A stretch of 64,000 nucleotides of DNA, from NCBI RefSeq assembly GCF_900106835.1, contig NZ_FNNR01000004.1:148833-212832 (forward strand), given 5' to 3'. Below the pieces are notes generated by a model that was not told the origin of the DNA, made no database searches, and was given only the letters and a program-made list of their open reading frames with translations. Each line of letters begins with the position of its first letter. Within the stretch, counting starts at the first letter, position 1. Source of the DNA: Arthrobacter sp. cf158. Lineage in GTDB: Bacteria; Actinomycetota; Actinomycetes; Actinomycetales; Micrococcaceae. Positions 1 to 8,517 of this stretch are shown here, one piece after another. The position numbers and the translations under genes are program-made.

Positions 1-71
1 AGATCACGACGGCGTTGCTCGCCGCCACGCTGGTGGCGCGGCTCCGGCGTCGGGGTGCTGTGGCGTCCTGA
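1..71 (+). CDS. 3' end of a truncated upstream gene
   Basis: An open frame enters from the left edge and stops with TGA at 69-71. The 22 visible codons read as a hydrophobic stretch (TALLAATLVA) followed by basic residues (RLRRRG). That pattern fits the last membrane segment and cytoplasmic tail of a membrane protein. Too little is present to name a family, and a chance open frame is possible. Confidence 0.4.
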   Translation, partial: ITTALLAATLVARLRRRGAVAS

Positions 72-212
72 CCTAAACCTTCCGCAGCAATGGCCCATCT
101 TTGCCGCGGTCACGCCCAACAACTGCTGGCAGGCCGCGTTGAGCGGAGCCAATGATGGGCTGGAAGCGACCAGACATCTTGTGCTCTGTGATCCCGGTGC
201 CACAATTGAGCC

Positions 213-1025
213 ATGGCCGCAGCGTGGTCCATTCGTGAGGGGTTCCGCAGCGGGCCTGACCCGGATGCACTACGCCGTCCCTTGTTCTACGCGGCACTCG
301 TGGTCTTCGCCGTAGTAGTCCTGGCCGAGGTGGGCATGTCCCTCCTGCTGGGCCAGACCGCCGTCGACCCCGTTTCGGCGGCCGAGGCGGACAAACTGGG
401 TGTGCCGTTGGACGTGTTCCTCAAGACCCAGCGGGCGGATGCCGATCCGCCCGGTGCCGGGATCGGATTCCTGGCGTTCCTGGACGGGTTGCTGCTGTTC
501 ACCGTGGTGATGCTGGGTCTCAGCCTCATCATGGACCTGCGAACGTACGGGCGGATCCAAGGGCTCGCGACGCTGATCGTGACACTGCTCTGGGTCATTG
601 CAGCGTTCCTCACGGCGATGCTGGCGCTCGCCAAGCTGTTCCTGATGATCGGCCTGTTCGTGGCTGCGCCGTTTGGGACCATCGCTTACCTGGCCCTGTG
701 GGGGAGCTTTCCCAAGGGACAGGCTGCGGCGATCCTAGGCCTGCTGCTGGTGCTCAAGATCGTTTTCGCCGTGCTGCTGATCCTGAGCCAGCCGAAGTTC
801 TTCAAAGTCACTGGCCTGGTGGTCCTGCTGGTGGTGTCCGTGCTCCTCCAAGTGATCCTGGGGCTGATACACGGCTTCTTGCCCGGGCCGCTGGTGTCCA
901 TTGGGGACCAGTTTTGGGCGCTGATCACCGTGGTGGTGGCACTGGTGTGGGCGCTGATCATGCTCATTGCGTCCATCCCGGCGATCATCAACGCACTGCG
1001 GGTGAGCGGCTCGGCGGGGGACTAG
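213..1025 (+). CDS. Hypothetical polytopic membrane protein
   Basis: A 270-aa protein with a short charged N-terminus and about six hydrophobic helices (roughly residues 25-47, 85-108, 115-150, 155-200, 203-225 and 232-260). Residues 50-80 form a polar, probably extracytoplasmic loop. No catalytic motif or named family is recognisable. The ATG at 213 has only a weak upstream GAG as ribosome-binding site, so the exact start is uncertain. It faces the convergent sigma-factor gene and shows no operon link to the injection-system cluster. Alanine/leucine/valine-rich composition and GC-rich codon use match the neighbours. Confidence 0.7.
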   Translation: MAAAWSIREGFRSGPDPDALRRPLFYAALVVFAVVVLAEVGMSLLLGQTAVDPVSAAEADKLGVPLDVFLKTQRADADPPGAGIGFLAFLDGLLLFTVVMLGLSLIMDLRTYGRIQGLATLIVTLLWVIAAFLTAMLALAKLFLMIGLFVAAPFGTIAYLALWGSFPKGQAAAILGLLLVLKIVFAVLLILSQPKFFKVTGLVVLLVVSVLLQVILGLIHGFLPGPLVSIGDQFWALITVVVALVWALIMLIASIPAIINALRVSGSAGD

Positions 1026-1118
1026 ATCACCCTCCAGCGCCGCGGGTTCGCGGGAAGCCTGCCAGTTCGTACGGAAGTTTCCGGCGAGTGGGCAGCTTTC
1101 CCGCTACTTCGTGGTGCC

Positions 1119-2018
1119 TCAAAGCGAAAGCCGCGTCAGCTTGTCCGGGTTGGACAGCTGACGAAGCTCCCGGATGCTCCCGTCCGGGCAGGTGTTGATC
1201 ACCATAATGTCGGAGCGGCCGTGATGCCTGAGCACCAGGGCCGCTCCTCCGTTGACCTCAATGATGTGGGCACTGACTGGCTGCATCGGATCGAAAACGG
1301 CCGCCTTGCCGAGGATGCCCGTAAAGAAGCGCGCGATCCTCACGGCACCGAACAGCGGGTTCATGGCGCTCTTGACCGTTCCGCCGCCATCGGCCCACAG
1401 CACGGCATCGCGATCGAGCATGGCTACGACTGTCTGGATCTGGCCCTGTTCAATGGCGTTCACCAGTTTCTCCAACGCAGCGCGGTCCTTGGCGCGGGGA
1501 ACAGGCGCTTCGGGATCGATCTCCAGGCGGCGTTCGGCTCGGGAAATCAGCTGGCGCACGGCGGCAGGCGTCTTTTCCAGGATGTCGCCGATTTCCGGGG
1601 CGGACATCCCGAAGGCACGGTGAAGCACCAACGCGGCCCTTGCCTCGGGAGCCAGTTGCTCGGCGAGGTGCAGCAACGTCAAGGACAAGAGCTCCCTGTT
1701 GGCCACCGTCTCCTCCGGAAGACTGGAAGTATCCACCGGTTCGGGCAGCCACGGGCCCGTGTACTCCTCCCGCACGGCTGCGAGCTGGCGCACGCGATCC
1801 ACGGAACGGCGCACGCACACGGTGGTCAGCCAGGCCGGCCACGAATCCACCGTGACCTCCGCCTGACGCTCCTGCCGCACGGCGTCGATCGCAACCTCGG
1901 AGACGACGTCCTCCGCATGGCCAAAGTCGCCCAGCATCCGGTACGCAATCCCCAGAAGCCGGTTGCGTTCGCTCTGCCACGCCACCGTGGCCGACACCCC
2001 AAGAGTCATGCCATCCAC
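1119..2018 (-). CDS. sigJ: ECF41-family RNA polymerase sigma factor (SigJ-like)
   Basis: Extracytoplasmic-function sigma factor of 299 aa that directs RNA polymerase to a dedicated promoter type. Region 2 lies near residues 15-85 (RMLGDFGHAEDVV) and region 4 near 115-170. A SnoaL-like C-terminal extension follows (about 180-295). The three hallmarks of ECF41 factors are visible: WLPEP in the linker, DGGG in the SnoaL-like domain, and NPDKL near the C-terminus. In this family the extension modulates activity in cis and no separate anti-sigma factor is needed; none is seen here. It starts 8 nt after the AhpD-like gene, so the two form a bicistron behind the ECF41-type promoter at 2524-2550. This is the usual ECF41 arrangement and implies autoregulation. 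Confidence 0.92.
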   Translation of the reverse strand: MDGMTLGVSATVAWQSERNRLLGIAYRMLGDFGHAEDVVSEVAIDAVRQERQAEVTVDSWPAWLTTVCVRRSVDRVRQLAAVREEYTGPWLPEPVDTSSLPEETVANRELLSLTLLHLAEQLAPEARAALVLHRAFGMSAPEIGDILEKTPAAVRQLISRAERRLEIDPEAPVPRAKDRAALEKLVNAIEQGQIQTVVAMLDRDAVLWADGGGTVKSAMNPLFGAVRIARFFTGILGKAAVFDPMQPVSAHIIEVNGGAALVLRHHGRSDIMVINTCPDGSIRELRQLSNPDKLTRLSL

Positions 2019-2026
2019 GCTACCTT

Positions 2027-2485
2027 TCAGACCACCGGGTTCTTCTCATCCACCGGTGGCTCCATCTGCGTGCTCACGGCAATCCGGTTCCAGACGTTGA
2101 TGGTGGAGATGGCCAGGATCAGGCCACCCATCTGGCTGTCGTCGAAGTGCGTGGCCGCCGCGTTCCAAATGTCGTCGGTGACTGTCTCCGGGCCCAGCTG
2201 CGTCACGGCGTCCGTCAGAGCCAGAACGGCCTGTTCGCGGGCATCGAAGAAGACCTTCGAATGCTGCCAGGCGGCCACGGCATGCAGTTTTCGGGCCGGA
2301 ATCCCACGCTTTGCGCCGTCCGTTGCGTGCATATCCACGCAGAAACCACACCCGTTGAGGATGGATGCGCGAAGCTTGATGAGCTCGTACAAGTCCGGGT
2401 CCACGGACTTGCGGGCGTAGCCTTCCAGCCCGATGACGGCGGCGTAGCCGAGCTTGTTGCTGCGGCCGATGTTGATGCGGGGCAT
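2027..2485 (-). CDS. AhpD-like carboxymuconolactone decarboxylase-family protein
   Basis: A 152-aa alkylhydroperoxidase AhpD-like protein. The conserved redox motif CGFC followed by VDMH sits near residues 46-53, the CxxC-x3-H pattern expected for peroxidatic activity. Carboxymuconolactone decarboxylase-like genes are among the standard partners of ECF41 sigma factors, and this one is the first gene of the bicistron with the sigma factor. The ATG at 2485 is preceded by GAAGGGA at suitable spacing. It probably reduces an organic peroxide or related oxidant using a thiol donor; the true substrate is unknown. The gene is the expected direct target of its neighbouring sigma factor. Confidence 0.88.
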   Translation of the reverse strand: MPRINIGRSNKLGYAAVIGLEGYARKSVDPDLYELIKLRASILNGCGFCVDMHATDGAKRGIPARKLHAVAAWQHSKVFFDAREQAVLALTDAVTQLGPETVTDDIWNAAATHFDDSQMGGLILAISTINVWNRIAVSTQMEPPVDEKNPVV

Positions 2486-2523
2486 GATGTTTCCCTTCGG
2501 TGATGGAGCCTTACATCAGGGAT

Positions 2524-2550
2524 GTCGGGTCCGACGCCGAAAGTGTGACA
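2524..2550 (-). promoter_or_regulatory. Predicted ECF41-type promoter
   Basis: Read on the minus strand, TGTCACA (2550-2544) is followed after exactly 16 nt by CGAC (2527-2524). The published ECF41 consensus is TGTCACA in the -35 region and CGTC in the -10 region, so the -35 is perfect and the -10 has one mismatch. The site abuts the stop codon of the upstream aminotransferase gene and gives a leader of about 30 nt before the AhpD-like ATG. Confidence 0.75.
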
Positions 2551-2552
2551 CC

Positions 2553-3785
2553 TTAGGGTGCATCTGCGGGACGGTTCCTGTACGCAGCAAGATAAGTGGA
2601 AATGCGGCGGACTGCCTCTTCGATGTCTCCCACGGCAGGCAGGATCACAAAGCGGAAGTGGTCCGGCGTGGGCCAGTTGAAGGCCGTTCCGTGGGACACC
2701 AGGATCTTCTGTTCCTGGAGTAGTTGCAGGACGAACTTCTCATCCGAGGCGATGGGATAGATTTCCGGGTCCAACCGGGGGAACAGGTACATGGCGCCCG
2801 CAGCGGGTACGCAGCTGACGCCCGGGATGGCCGTCAACAGTTTCCATGCCAGGTCCCGTTGCTCGCGCAACCGGCCGCCGGGCCGGATAAGGGCCTCGAT
2901 GCTCTGGTATCCGCCGAGGCAGGTTTGGATGGCATGCTGGGCTGGAACATTGGCGCACAACCGCAGCGAGGCCAGCAATTCCAGGGACTCCCGGTAGGCG
3001 GCGGTTGCGGTCAGGGGGCCGGTGACAGCCACCCAACCAGCCCGGTATCCGGGCATGCGGTACGCCTTGGACAGGCCGCTGAATGTCAGAACACACACGT
3101 CCTCGGCCACTGCGGCGGTGTGGATGTGGGGTGCATCGACGTACCGGATCTTCTCGTAAATCTCATCTGAGAACAGCACCAGGTCATGCTTCCGGGCCAG
3201 GGAGGCGAACTGCTCCAGGATGTGCCGCGGGTACACGGCGCCGGTGGGGTTGTTCGGGTTGATGATCACGATGCCCTTGGTGCGGGGCGTGATCTTCGCT
3301 TCGACGTCGGCCATGTCCGGCCACCAATTCTGGTCCTCATCACACAGGTAGTGCACGGCTTGGCCACCTGTGAGGGTCACGGCGGCAGTCCAGAGCGGGT
3401 AGTCCGGAGCCGGGATGAGGATTTCGTCGCCGTTCTCCATGAAGGCCTGCAGGGTCATGGAAATGAGCTCGCTGACGCCGTTGCCGATGAAGACATCCTC
3501 GACGCCGATGGTCATCAGTCCGCGCGTTTGGTAGTACTGCGAGATGGCCGTGCGGGCGGAGAAGATGCCCTTTGAATCGCTGTATCCCTGCGCACCACGG
3601 AGGTGGTGGATCATGTCCACCACCACGGACTCCGGCGCTTCCAGCCCGAACGGCGCGGTGTCCCCGAGGTTCATCTTGAGGATCCGGTGCCCCTCGGCCT
3701 CCATGGCCTTGGCAGCCTGAAGGATGGGACCGCGGAGTTCATAGCGGACGTTCTGGAGTTTGCTGGAGTGCTGCATCGGACGCAT
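2553..3785 (-). CDS. alaA: PLP-dependent class I/II aminotransferase, AlaA-like
   Basis: Cytoplasmic pyridoxal-phosphate aminotransferase of about 410 aa, closest by eye to the actinobacterial alanine/valine-pyruvate group. Visible motifs are GNGVSELI, PDYPLWTA, NPNNPTGAVY (cofactor-binding Asn), SDEIYEKI (Asp contacting the PLP ring nitrogen) and SGLSKAYRMPGYRAGW, whose Lys should form the Schiff base. The C-terminal LYLFPRLDP-like segment and HGTAFNWPTPDH are typical of AlaA homologues. I place the start at ATG 3785 (MRPMQHSSKLQNVRYELRGP); an in-frame GTG at 3800 is an alternative, and neither has a strong ribosome-binding site. It reads toward the ECF41 bicistron, but that pair has its own promoter at this gene's 3' end. 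Confidence 0.88.
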   Translation of the reverse strand: MRPMQHSSKLQNVRYELRGPILQAAKAMEAEGHRILKMNLGDTAPFGLEAPESVVVDMIHHLRGAQGYSDSKGIFSARTAISQYYQTRGLMTIGVEDVFIGNGVSELISMTLQAFMENGDEILIPAPDYPLWTAAVTLTGGQAVHYLCDEDQNWWPDMADVEAKITPRTKGIVIINPNNPTGAVYPRHILEQFASLARKHDLVLFSDEIYEKIRYVDAPHIHTAAVAEDVCVLTFSGLSKAYRMPGYRAGWVAVTGPLTATAAYRESLELLASLRLCANVPAQHAIQTCLGGYQSIEALIRPGGRLREQRDLAWKLLTAIPGVSCVPAAGAMYLFPRLDPEIYPIASDEKFVLQLLQEQKILVSHGTAFNWPTPDHFRFVILPAVGDIEEAVRRISTYLAAYRNRPADAP

Positions 3786-3828
3786 GGTTGATCTTTTCAC
3801 GTCACCGCCCACGGCGGGCAAACACGTC

Positions 3829-4764
3829 TCACCGTTGCAACCTCAGCACGCACGCCTGCGGGTTGGTCATGCAAATGTTTGGCAGGGGGTCGAAGATGGG
3901 GCTCAGCCGTGGCTCAGTCCGCACCAGGACCAGCGCATTCTCGTTGACCTTGCTGCCGACGTCAGGATTCACGCCCACCACAATGCAGGGGCGGAAGAGG
4001 GGTTCAAACGCTGAGGAGAAGCACTGGGAACCCTGCGTGAAGTCCAGTTGCAGTTTGGCCGCCTGGAACGCCGCCCGTGCGTCCTCGATTCGTTGGCCCA
4101 GCACGTTCGGGACGGTAGGCCGCACCGGTACGGCTATTTCCAGGTTCACGGTACTTCCGCGGCCCACTTTGTCGCCGCCTGCGGGGTTCTGGTTCACTAC
4201 GGTTCCTGCTGTGGAGGTGCTTTCCGTCTCTGTGGTTGCGGCCTTGAATCCGGCGTCTTCAATGATCTTGACGGCTTCCGCCTGCGGTTTGGTCTTCACA
4301 TCCGGCACGTTGGCGTCTTTGAAAATGAAGAACAGAATCAACCCGACCACGGCCAGCAGCACCACCCCGCCGATGATCACCCACAGCCACGGAAAAGGCG
4401 CCGGCGGTTTAGGTGCCTCCGCGGCTGGCACCGTCAGCATCACCACGTGGGCTTGGTCCGCGTAGTCCTCCGGTGCGTCATCGGCGGAGTAGGCGATCAG
4501 CTTCACCGGGTAGCTGCCTGCCGACGCACCAGCGGTATCGAAGGTGACGACGTATTGTTCGGTGGCCCCGGCAGCGATGGTCCGCAGCGGGTTGGGGATG
4601 GTGGTGTAAGTTTTCGACGGCGGAGTGGTCACCTGCCCAGGAAACGCGCCGAGCACCACGCGTTCTGGATCCGTGGAGCCGTTGGTAACGGACGCGGTGA
4701 GTGAGCCCTTGCCGTCTTTGAGGACAACGTCGGGGGAGCTCAAGGTCATGGTGATGGTGGTCAT
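3829..4764 (-). CDS. Membrane-anchored PASTA-domain protein of the CIS cluster
   Basis: A 311-aa protein with three parts. Residues 1-115 look like a beta-sandwich, Ig-like domain. A proline-rich hinge (PKPPAPFP) leads to one transmembrane helix at about 127-147. One PASTA-type repeat follows (about 150-208; AVKIIEDAGF, VNQNPAGGDKV), then a second, degenerate repeat with four cysteines (about 210-310; VPNVLGQRIEDARAAFQAAK). PASTA domains commonly bind peptidoglycan or muropeptides. There is no signal peptide, so the N-terminal domain may be cytoplasmic and the PASTA part outside. It is the last gene of the CIS cluster and could tether the particle to the envelope; that role is inference. A 108-nt gap separates it from the preceding gene. 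Confidence 0.8.
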   Translation of the reverse strand: MTTITMTLSSPDVVLKDGKGSLTASVTNGSTDPERVVLGAFPGQVTTPPSKTYTTIPNPLRTIAAGATEQYVVTFDTAGASAGSYPVKLIAYSADDAPEDYADQAHVVMLTVPAAEAPKPPAPFPWLWVIIGGVVLLAVVGLILFFIFKDANVPDVKTKPQAEAVKIIEDAGFKAATTETESTSTAGTVVNQNPAGGDKVGRGSTVNLEIAVPVRPTVPNVLGQRIEDARAAFQAAKLQLDFTQGSQCFSSAFEPLFRPCIVVGVNPDVGSKVNENALVLVRTEPRLSPIFDPLPNICMTNPQACVLRLQR

Positions 4765-4872
4765 GGCGCAACTCCTGGGATGGCGGTGGGATGGGCCGTT
4801 GTGGAACCGCTGACGCGTAGATGGCCTACGACGCAGAAGTGGGCACGCGTATCCGGGGTGGTTCGATGCATC

Positions 4873-5349
4873 TCAGCCTCCGGCTTCCTGGAGCTGGAGC
4901 ACGCAGGGTCCAATGACCCGGCACGTGATGCCCAGCTGTCCGCCCGAGGTCCCGAAGGTGACGTCCACCGTTTTCCCGGGGCCGGAGTCCTGTTCCGCCC
5001 GGGTTCCCTGGATGAACAGGGACACGGTGACGGGCTGCTGCGGAGCGAGCCGGGCGCGTTTGGTGGGCGGGCCGAAGGAGAACAGCCCGCCGCCGAATTC
5101 CTTGACGTCCACAACGCACGCCCCCGTCACCACCAGCTGGGTGTCCGAGGCAGAACAGGAACCGTCCGATATTGAGAGATCCGCGGCGGTCAGCCTGGCG
5201 CCCTTGCCGGCGTCGGCGAACCCGCCCTGCCAGTCCGCAGCGGCGTCGTTGTTCCCACCGCCGCAACTGACCCCAAACACCAGCACCAGGAGCGCGATCA
5301 CCCCACAGGCGATCACCACCAGGATGGGTGTCCGGTTCTCCTTATTCAT
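4873..5349 (-). CDS. Lipoprotein-like or single-pass secreted protein in the CIS cluster
   Basis: A 158-aa protein with a short basic N-terminus, one hydrophobic helix (about residues 9-27) and then FGVSCGGG. The cysteine sits where a lipobox would be, but Gly at -3 is not canonical, so it is either an atypical lipoprotein or a membrane-anchored protein. The rest (about 40-158) is a predicted beta-rich domain with paired cysteines (DGSCSASDTQLVVTGACVVD, TCRVIGPCVLQLQ) that could form disulfides outside the cell. No family is recognised. It starts 11 nt after the tail-I gene, so it is very likely co-transcribed with the injection-system genes and may be an envelope-anchoring component. Confidence 0.7.
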   Translation of the reverse strand: MNKENRTPILVVIACGVIALLVLVFGVSCGGGNNDAAADWQGGFADAGKGARLTAADLSISDGSCSASDTQLVVTGACVVDVKEFGGGLFSFGPPTKRARLAPQQPVTVSLFIQGTRAEQDSGPGKTVDVTFGTSGGQLGITCRVIGPCVLQLQEAGG

Positions 5350-5360
5350 GGGCGCGCACC

Positions 5361-5897
5361 TTATTCATCGGCGCGCACCAGGACCTGGTCCGTGACGTGC
5401 GCGGGCTTCACGCCTTTGACGATCCGCCGCACCAGCTCCACCTGCCCGGCCGCTTCCGCCGGGACCGTGACTTTGATGTGGAACGCGCCCGGCACGGACT
5501 CGACGTCGAAACCCGGAACTCCCGTGGCCAGGTGCAGGAAACGCGTGAGCCCGTCTACTGTTCCCCGCCGCGCCGAGAGCTGGGCAGCAGCGGCAATCAG
5601 GTCCCGCTGGCGGGCGATCGGCAGAGTGCCGGAACCTCCGGCCGCACCTTCCGCGCCGGGCAGGGTCAGCCAATCCAGATCCACCCAGCGGCTCAGGAAA
5701 GGAACCAACGACGACGGTGCCCGCCCAGGGTCCGGGACGGTATGGAGACGGTCCAAGACCCGCCGGACGGGCTGATGCATGTCCTCAGCCACGGCAAGCA
5801 GTGCCTGCATGGGGGCGCTGGTGTCCGCCGCCACCTGGAATACTTCGGGCAGGACCTTGAGCAGCATGGACTCCGGCGGGCGTGATGGCTCAACCAT
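5361..5897 (-). CDS. Phage tail protein I-like baseplate protein
   Basis: A 178-aa protein resembling the P2 gpI-like tail family (Afp12-type position in contractile injection systems). Features include LPEVFQVA near the N-terminus, LVPFLSRWVDLDW in the middle, and RQRDLIAAAAQLSARRGTVDG followed by LTRFLHLATG. The ATG at 5897 overlaps the stop of the baseplate-J gene by 8 nt, and this start fits better than the upstream in-frame ATG at 5927. The family lies at the outer edge of the baseplate wedge and often links wedge to tail fibres. No separate tail-fibre gene follows, which makes this protein and the propeller of the preceding gene the outermost baseplate parts visible here. Confidence 0.8.
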   Translation of the reverse strand: MVEPSRPPESMLLKVLPEVFQVAADTSAPMQALLAVAEDMHQPVRRVLDRLHTVPDPGRAPSSLVPFLSRWVDLDWLTLPGAEGAAGGSGTLPIARQRDLIAAAAQLSARRGTVDGLTRFLHLATGVPGFDVESVPGAFHIKVTVPAEAAGQVELVRRIVKGVKPAHVTDQVLVRADE

Positions 5898-8517
5898 TGC
5901 CGTGGACCACCTCGATCCTGTGGTCACCCGAGCAGAACAGCCAGGTATCGGGAAGCGTCACAACATCGTCCACTATCCGTCGCGTGCAGCTTTCCCACGT
6001 CAGGGCATCGTCCCTGCTGCGATAGATCCCCCGGGGACCTGCCGCGAGGACCACAGCTCCTCCATCAGGAAGGACGGCCCCTGATACCCCGCGGACGGGC
6101 TCAAACCGCGTCCTGTCCCGCAACGGCAGATTGCAGTTCACATCCGGTACGCTCCACTGCGCCGATGCCTGGCCCAGCTGCAAACGGAGGACCCCTCCGC
6201 TTTGTGTGGCCGCATATGCGGCGCTGCCCATGACGTGCACACCCCAACAACTGCCACCGGTCCAGCCCGCGCTGAACTGCTCCCAGGCATTCATGAAGGA
6301 CTCATCGAAATCCGTGCGTCCCAGTTCGTCGATCTTGAGCCGCAGGCATCCCGTACCGGTGCCCTCCGGGACGGCCCGGCCCAGCCACACGTAGCTCGCG
6401 CCGCCGTCGTACTGCACTGTCATGCAGCGGATGTCCTCGCCGGCCGCCTTGACCTGTTTGAAGCTGCCGGCGGTCCCCGCATCGGGGGAGAGCCAGACGC
6501 CGGCCGAAGCCTCCGCGGCCACCACCACGCCGGTCCTCCCACGGACATCCACCAGGGCATCCACGGCGTAGAAGCCGCGATCCGGCTGGGAAGTGTCCAC
6601 CACATTTTGCACAGGGATGGCACCCCGGCTGACCGGAAGTTCGTAGAGCCCGCGCTCGCCGGCAAGCAGCAGCAGCGGCTCGCCTTGACGGTCCACCCAG
6701 CACAAATCCGCCACCACGAAGCCCAGCTCAGCTGCCTTGCGCCAGGATTCCCCCAGGTCCTCGCTGATGTAGATCCGCGATCCGTTTCCGGCGACAGTGC
6801 TGACCGCCACCATGCCAGGGTGCCGTTCGGGGCCCGCCCGGCCCGGTGCCGGCGAACGGAACGGTGCGATTGCGCGGACGGTTTCCTCGTCCGTGCCGCC
6901 CTCTGACGTGTCCCCGAATTCTGCACACGCCTCCCACCCGTCGGCGGCGTTGGTGGTGCGGAACAGCATGCCGTCCTGCGCCACGAACCAGGTGCTGTCC
7001 TGGCCCTCCGCCTGCACCAAGGACATGGTGTCGGTGTCCGGAACCTTGTCCACTTCCAACCGGACGCGATCCACGTACTGCACGCCGGGCTCGGCTTCCT
7101 CCATGGCACGATACAGATTGGACACGCGGAGGGGCTTGCCGAAACCCGATCCGTAGCTCGATGAATCCGGGCTCAGCGGACTGATCCCTTCGGACAACCG
7201 GCCCACGATCCTGACCTTCACGGCCTCGGCATCCTCATCGGGACGGACAACGATCCTGGCGTCCACCACCACTTGTTTGTAGAGACCCCAGCGCACCACG
7301 GGATCGGCGCCCACCGTGGACCGCCTGCGCAGGTATTTTTCCACCTCCAACCGCACTTCGTCCCTTGACTGGGCGGCAAGTTCCGCTGCCCGGAGGGGCT
7401 GATGGGCGGCTGTGCGGGTTCCGGGGACGAACGGCACCAGCACAATCTCCACTTCCCCCGGCTTCGCGAACTCCCACAGATCCTTGCGGGTGAACGCCCG
7501 CGCGCGGCCCACCCCGCCGTGGCGGCGGGCCAGGACCTCGTAGTCGCGGACGGTCACGGCGCGGTCGCGGGCTTGGAAGTCCTGAGGAGCACGCCGGAGG
7601 GCGTTCTCCAGTGACTCTCCGTCACGTCCCCCGGTAGCGGGCTCCGGATTCGTGACCTTGGCCCCCGGGACAGGCGAGCGCAGCACCGTCAGCTGTCCCG
7701 CCCCGACGTTGCCGCCGGCACCGCCGCCACTGCGGAACCACGCGCGGACCTCAGCGCCAGGGGCCGGCACCTGGCTTTGGTCCGTCCGCCCTGTGGACTC
7801 TTCGTCCCACCAAGCGAACATTGCGACGCCGGCACTCCGGTCGATCCGAACCGGCACCTCGCCGGGCCTCGCGTCGGCAAACGCCTCCACCTCCTGGCAA
7901 TACCGGAACCGCTTCCCGTCCACCAACACCGCCTCACCGCTGCTGAGCCGCGTCCCTGCCGGAACCTCGACGGCGACTGCCAGGCCTGCGCCGGAAACGA
8001 TCGGTGCGTTGGGGATCACCAGGCTCTGGCCGGGGCGGCCGGTACCAGTACCGATCAGTACGGCGTCGTACAAGGTGACATCAGCTGCCGGGACCAGCAC
8101 GCTGGTCATGCCGGACTCCAACGTGGCTGCCGCCGTCGTCGTGAATACGGGCTGGGGCTGACCCGGAACGCCGGGCGGGCAACTGACCTGGGTGCCGCGG
8201 GGGATACGGATTTCCCGGGCTGTTGTTGTGCCTGCTGCCGAGGCTCGACTGAATTCCAGCATGGTTTCGGCCGTGCTGGGCGGGTAGAGGGACGTGCCCA
8301 GCAGATTCAGATAGACGGCATAGAGCTTGTCCGGCACACGGTTAAGCCGGTACATGAGGGTGTCGGTGAGGTAGGCGAAGGCCTCAATGATGGTGACGCC
8401 GGGATCGTGCACTGAGAGGTCGGTCCACTCTGGAGCGAGCTGTTGGATACGTTCACGGGCGCCTGCCACCAGGTCCGCGAAGCTGCGGTCGTCCAGGTTG
8501 GGCACGGGAAGGCTCAT
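5890..8517 (-). CDS. Baseplate J/Afp11-like wedge protein fused to an Asp-box beta-propeller
   Basis: An 875-aa protein. Residues about 1-485 match the putative baseplate assembly (gpJ/gp6/Afp11) family: the N-terminus carries LAPEWTDLSVHDPGVTIIEA and FAYLTDTLMYRLNRVPDK, and YEVLARRHGGVGRARAF lies in the wedge core. Residues about 490-875 are a different domain with repeated sialidase-type Asp-box signatures (RTTNAADGWEAC, ISEDLGESWRKA, LSPDAGTAGSF, RSRDDALTWESC), predicting a beta-propeller. The start overlaps the gp25 stop by 4 nt (ATGA). The wedge part should anchor the sheath to the baseplate. The propeller may act as a receptor- or glycan-binding appendage or replace a fibre; this is inference from architecture. 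Confidence 0.88.
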   Translation of the reverse strand: MSLPVPNLDDRSFADLVAGARERIQQLAPEWTDLSVHDPGVTIIEAFAYLTDTLMYRLNRVPDKLYAVYLNLLGTSLYPPSTAETMLEFSRASAAGTTTAREIRIPRGTQVSCPPGVPGQPQPVFTTTAAATLESGMTSVLVPAADVTLYDAVLIGTGTGRPGQSLVIPNAPIVSGAGLAVAVEVPAGTRLSSGEAVLVDGKRFRYCQEVEAFADARPGEVPVRIDRSAGVAMFAWWDEESTGRTDQSQVPAPGAEVRAWFRSGGGAGGNVGAGQLTVLRSPVPGAKVTNPEPATGGRDGESLENALRRAPQDFQARDRAVTVRDYEVLARRHGGVGRARAFTRKDLWEFAKPGEVEIVLVPFVPGTRTAAHQPLRAAELAAQSRDEVRLEVEKYLRRRSTVGADPVVRWGLYKQVVVDARIVVRPDEDAEAVKVRIVGRLSEGISPLSPDSSSYGSGFGKPLRVSNLYRAMEEAEPGVQYVDRVRLEVDKVPDTDTMSLVQAEGQDSTWFVAQDGMLFRTTNAADGWEACAEFGDTSEGGTDEETVRAIAPFRSPAPGRAGPERHPGMVAVSTVAGNGSRIYISEDLGESWRKAAELGFVVADLCWVDRQGEPLLLLAGERGLYELPVSRGAIPVQNVVDTSQPDRGFYAVDALVDVRGRTGVVVAAEASAGVWLSPDAGTAGSFKQVKAAGEDIRCMTVQYDGGASYVWLGRAVPEGTGTGCLRLKIDELGRTDFDESFMNAWEQFSAGWTGGSCWGVHVMGSAAYAATQSGGVLRLQLGQASAQWSVPDVNCNLPLRDRTRFEPVRGVSGAVLPDGGAVVLAAGPRGIYRSRDDALTWESCTRRIVDDVVTLPDTWLFCSGDHRIEVVHGNG

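Noticed and set aside
1221..2420. Plus-strand open frame across the sigma-factor and AhpD-like genes
   Set aside because: It overlaps two well-supported minus-strand genes and has a His/Arg/Gly-rich composition without any motif.
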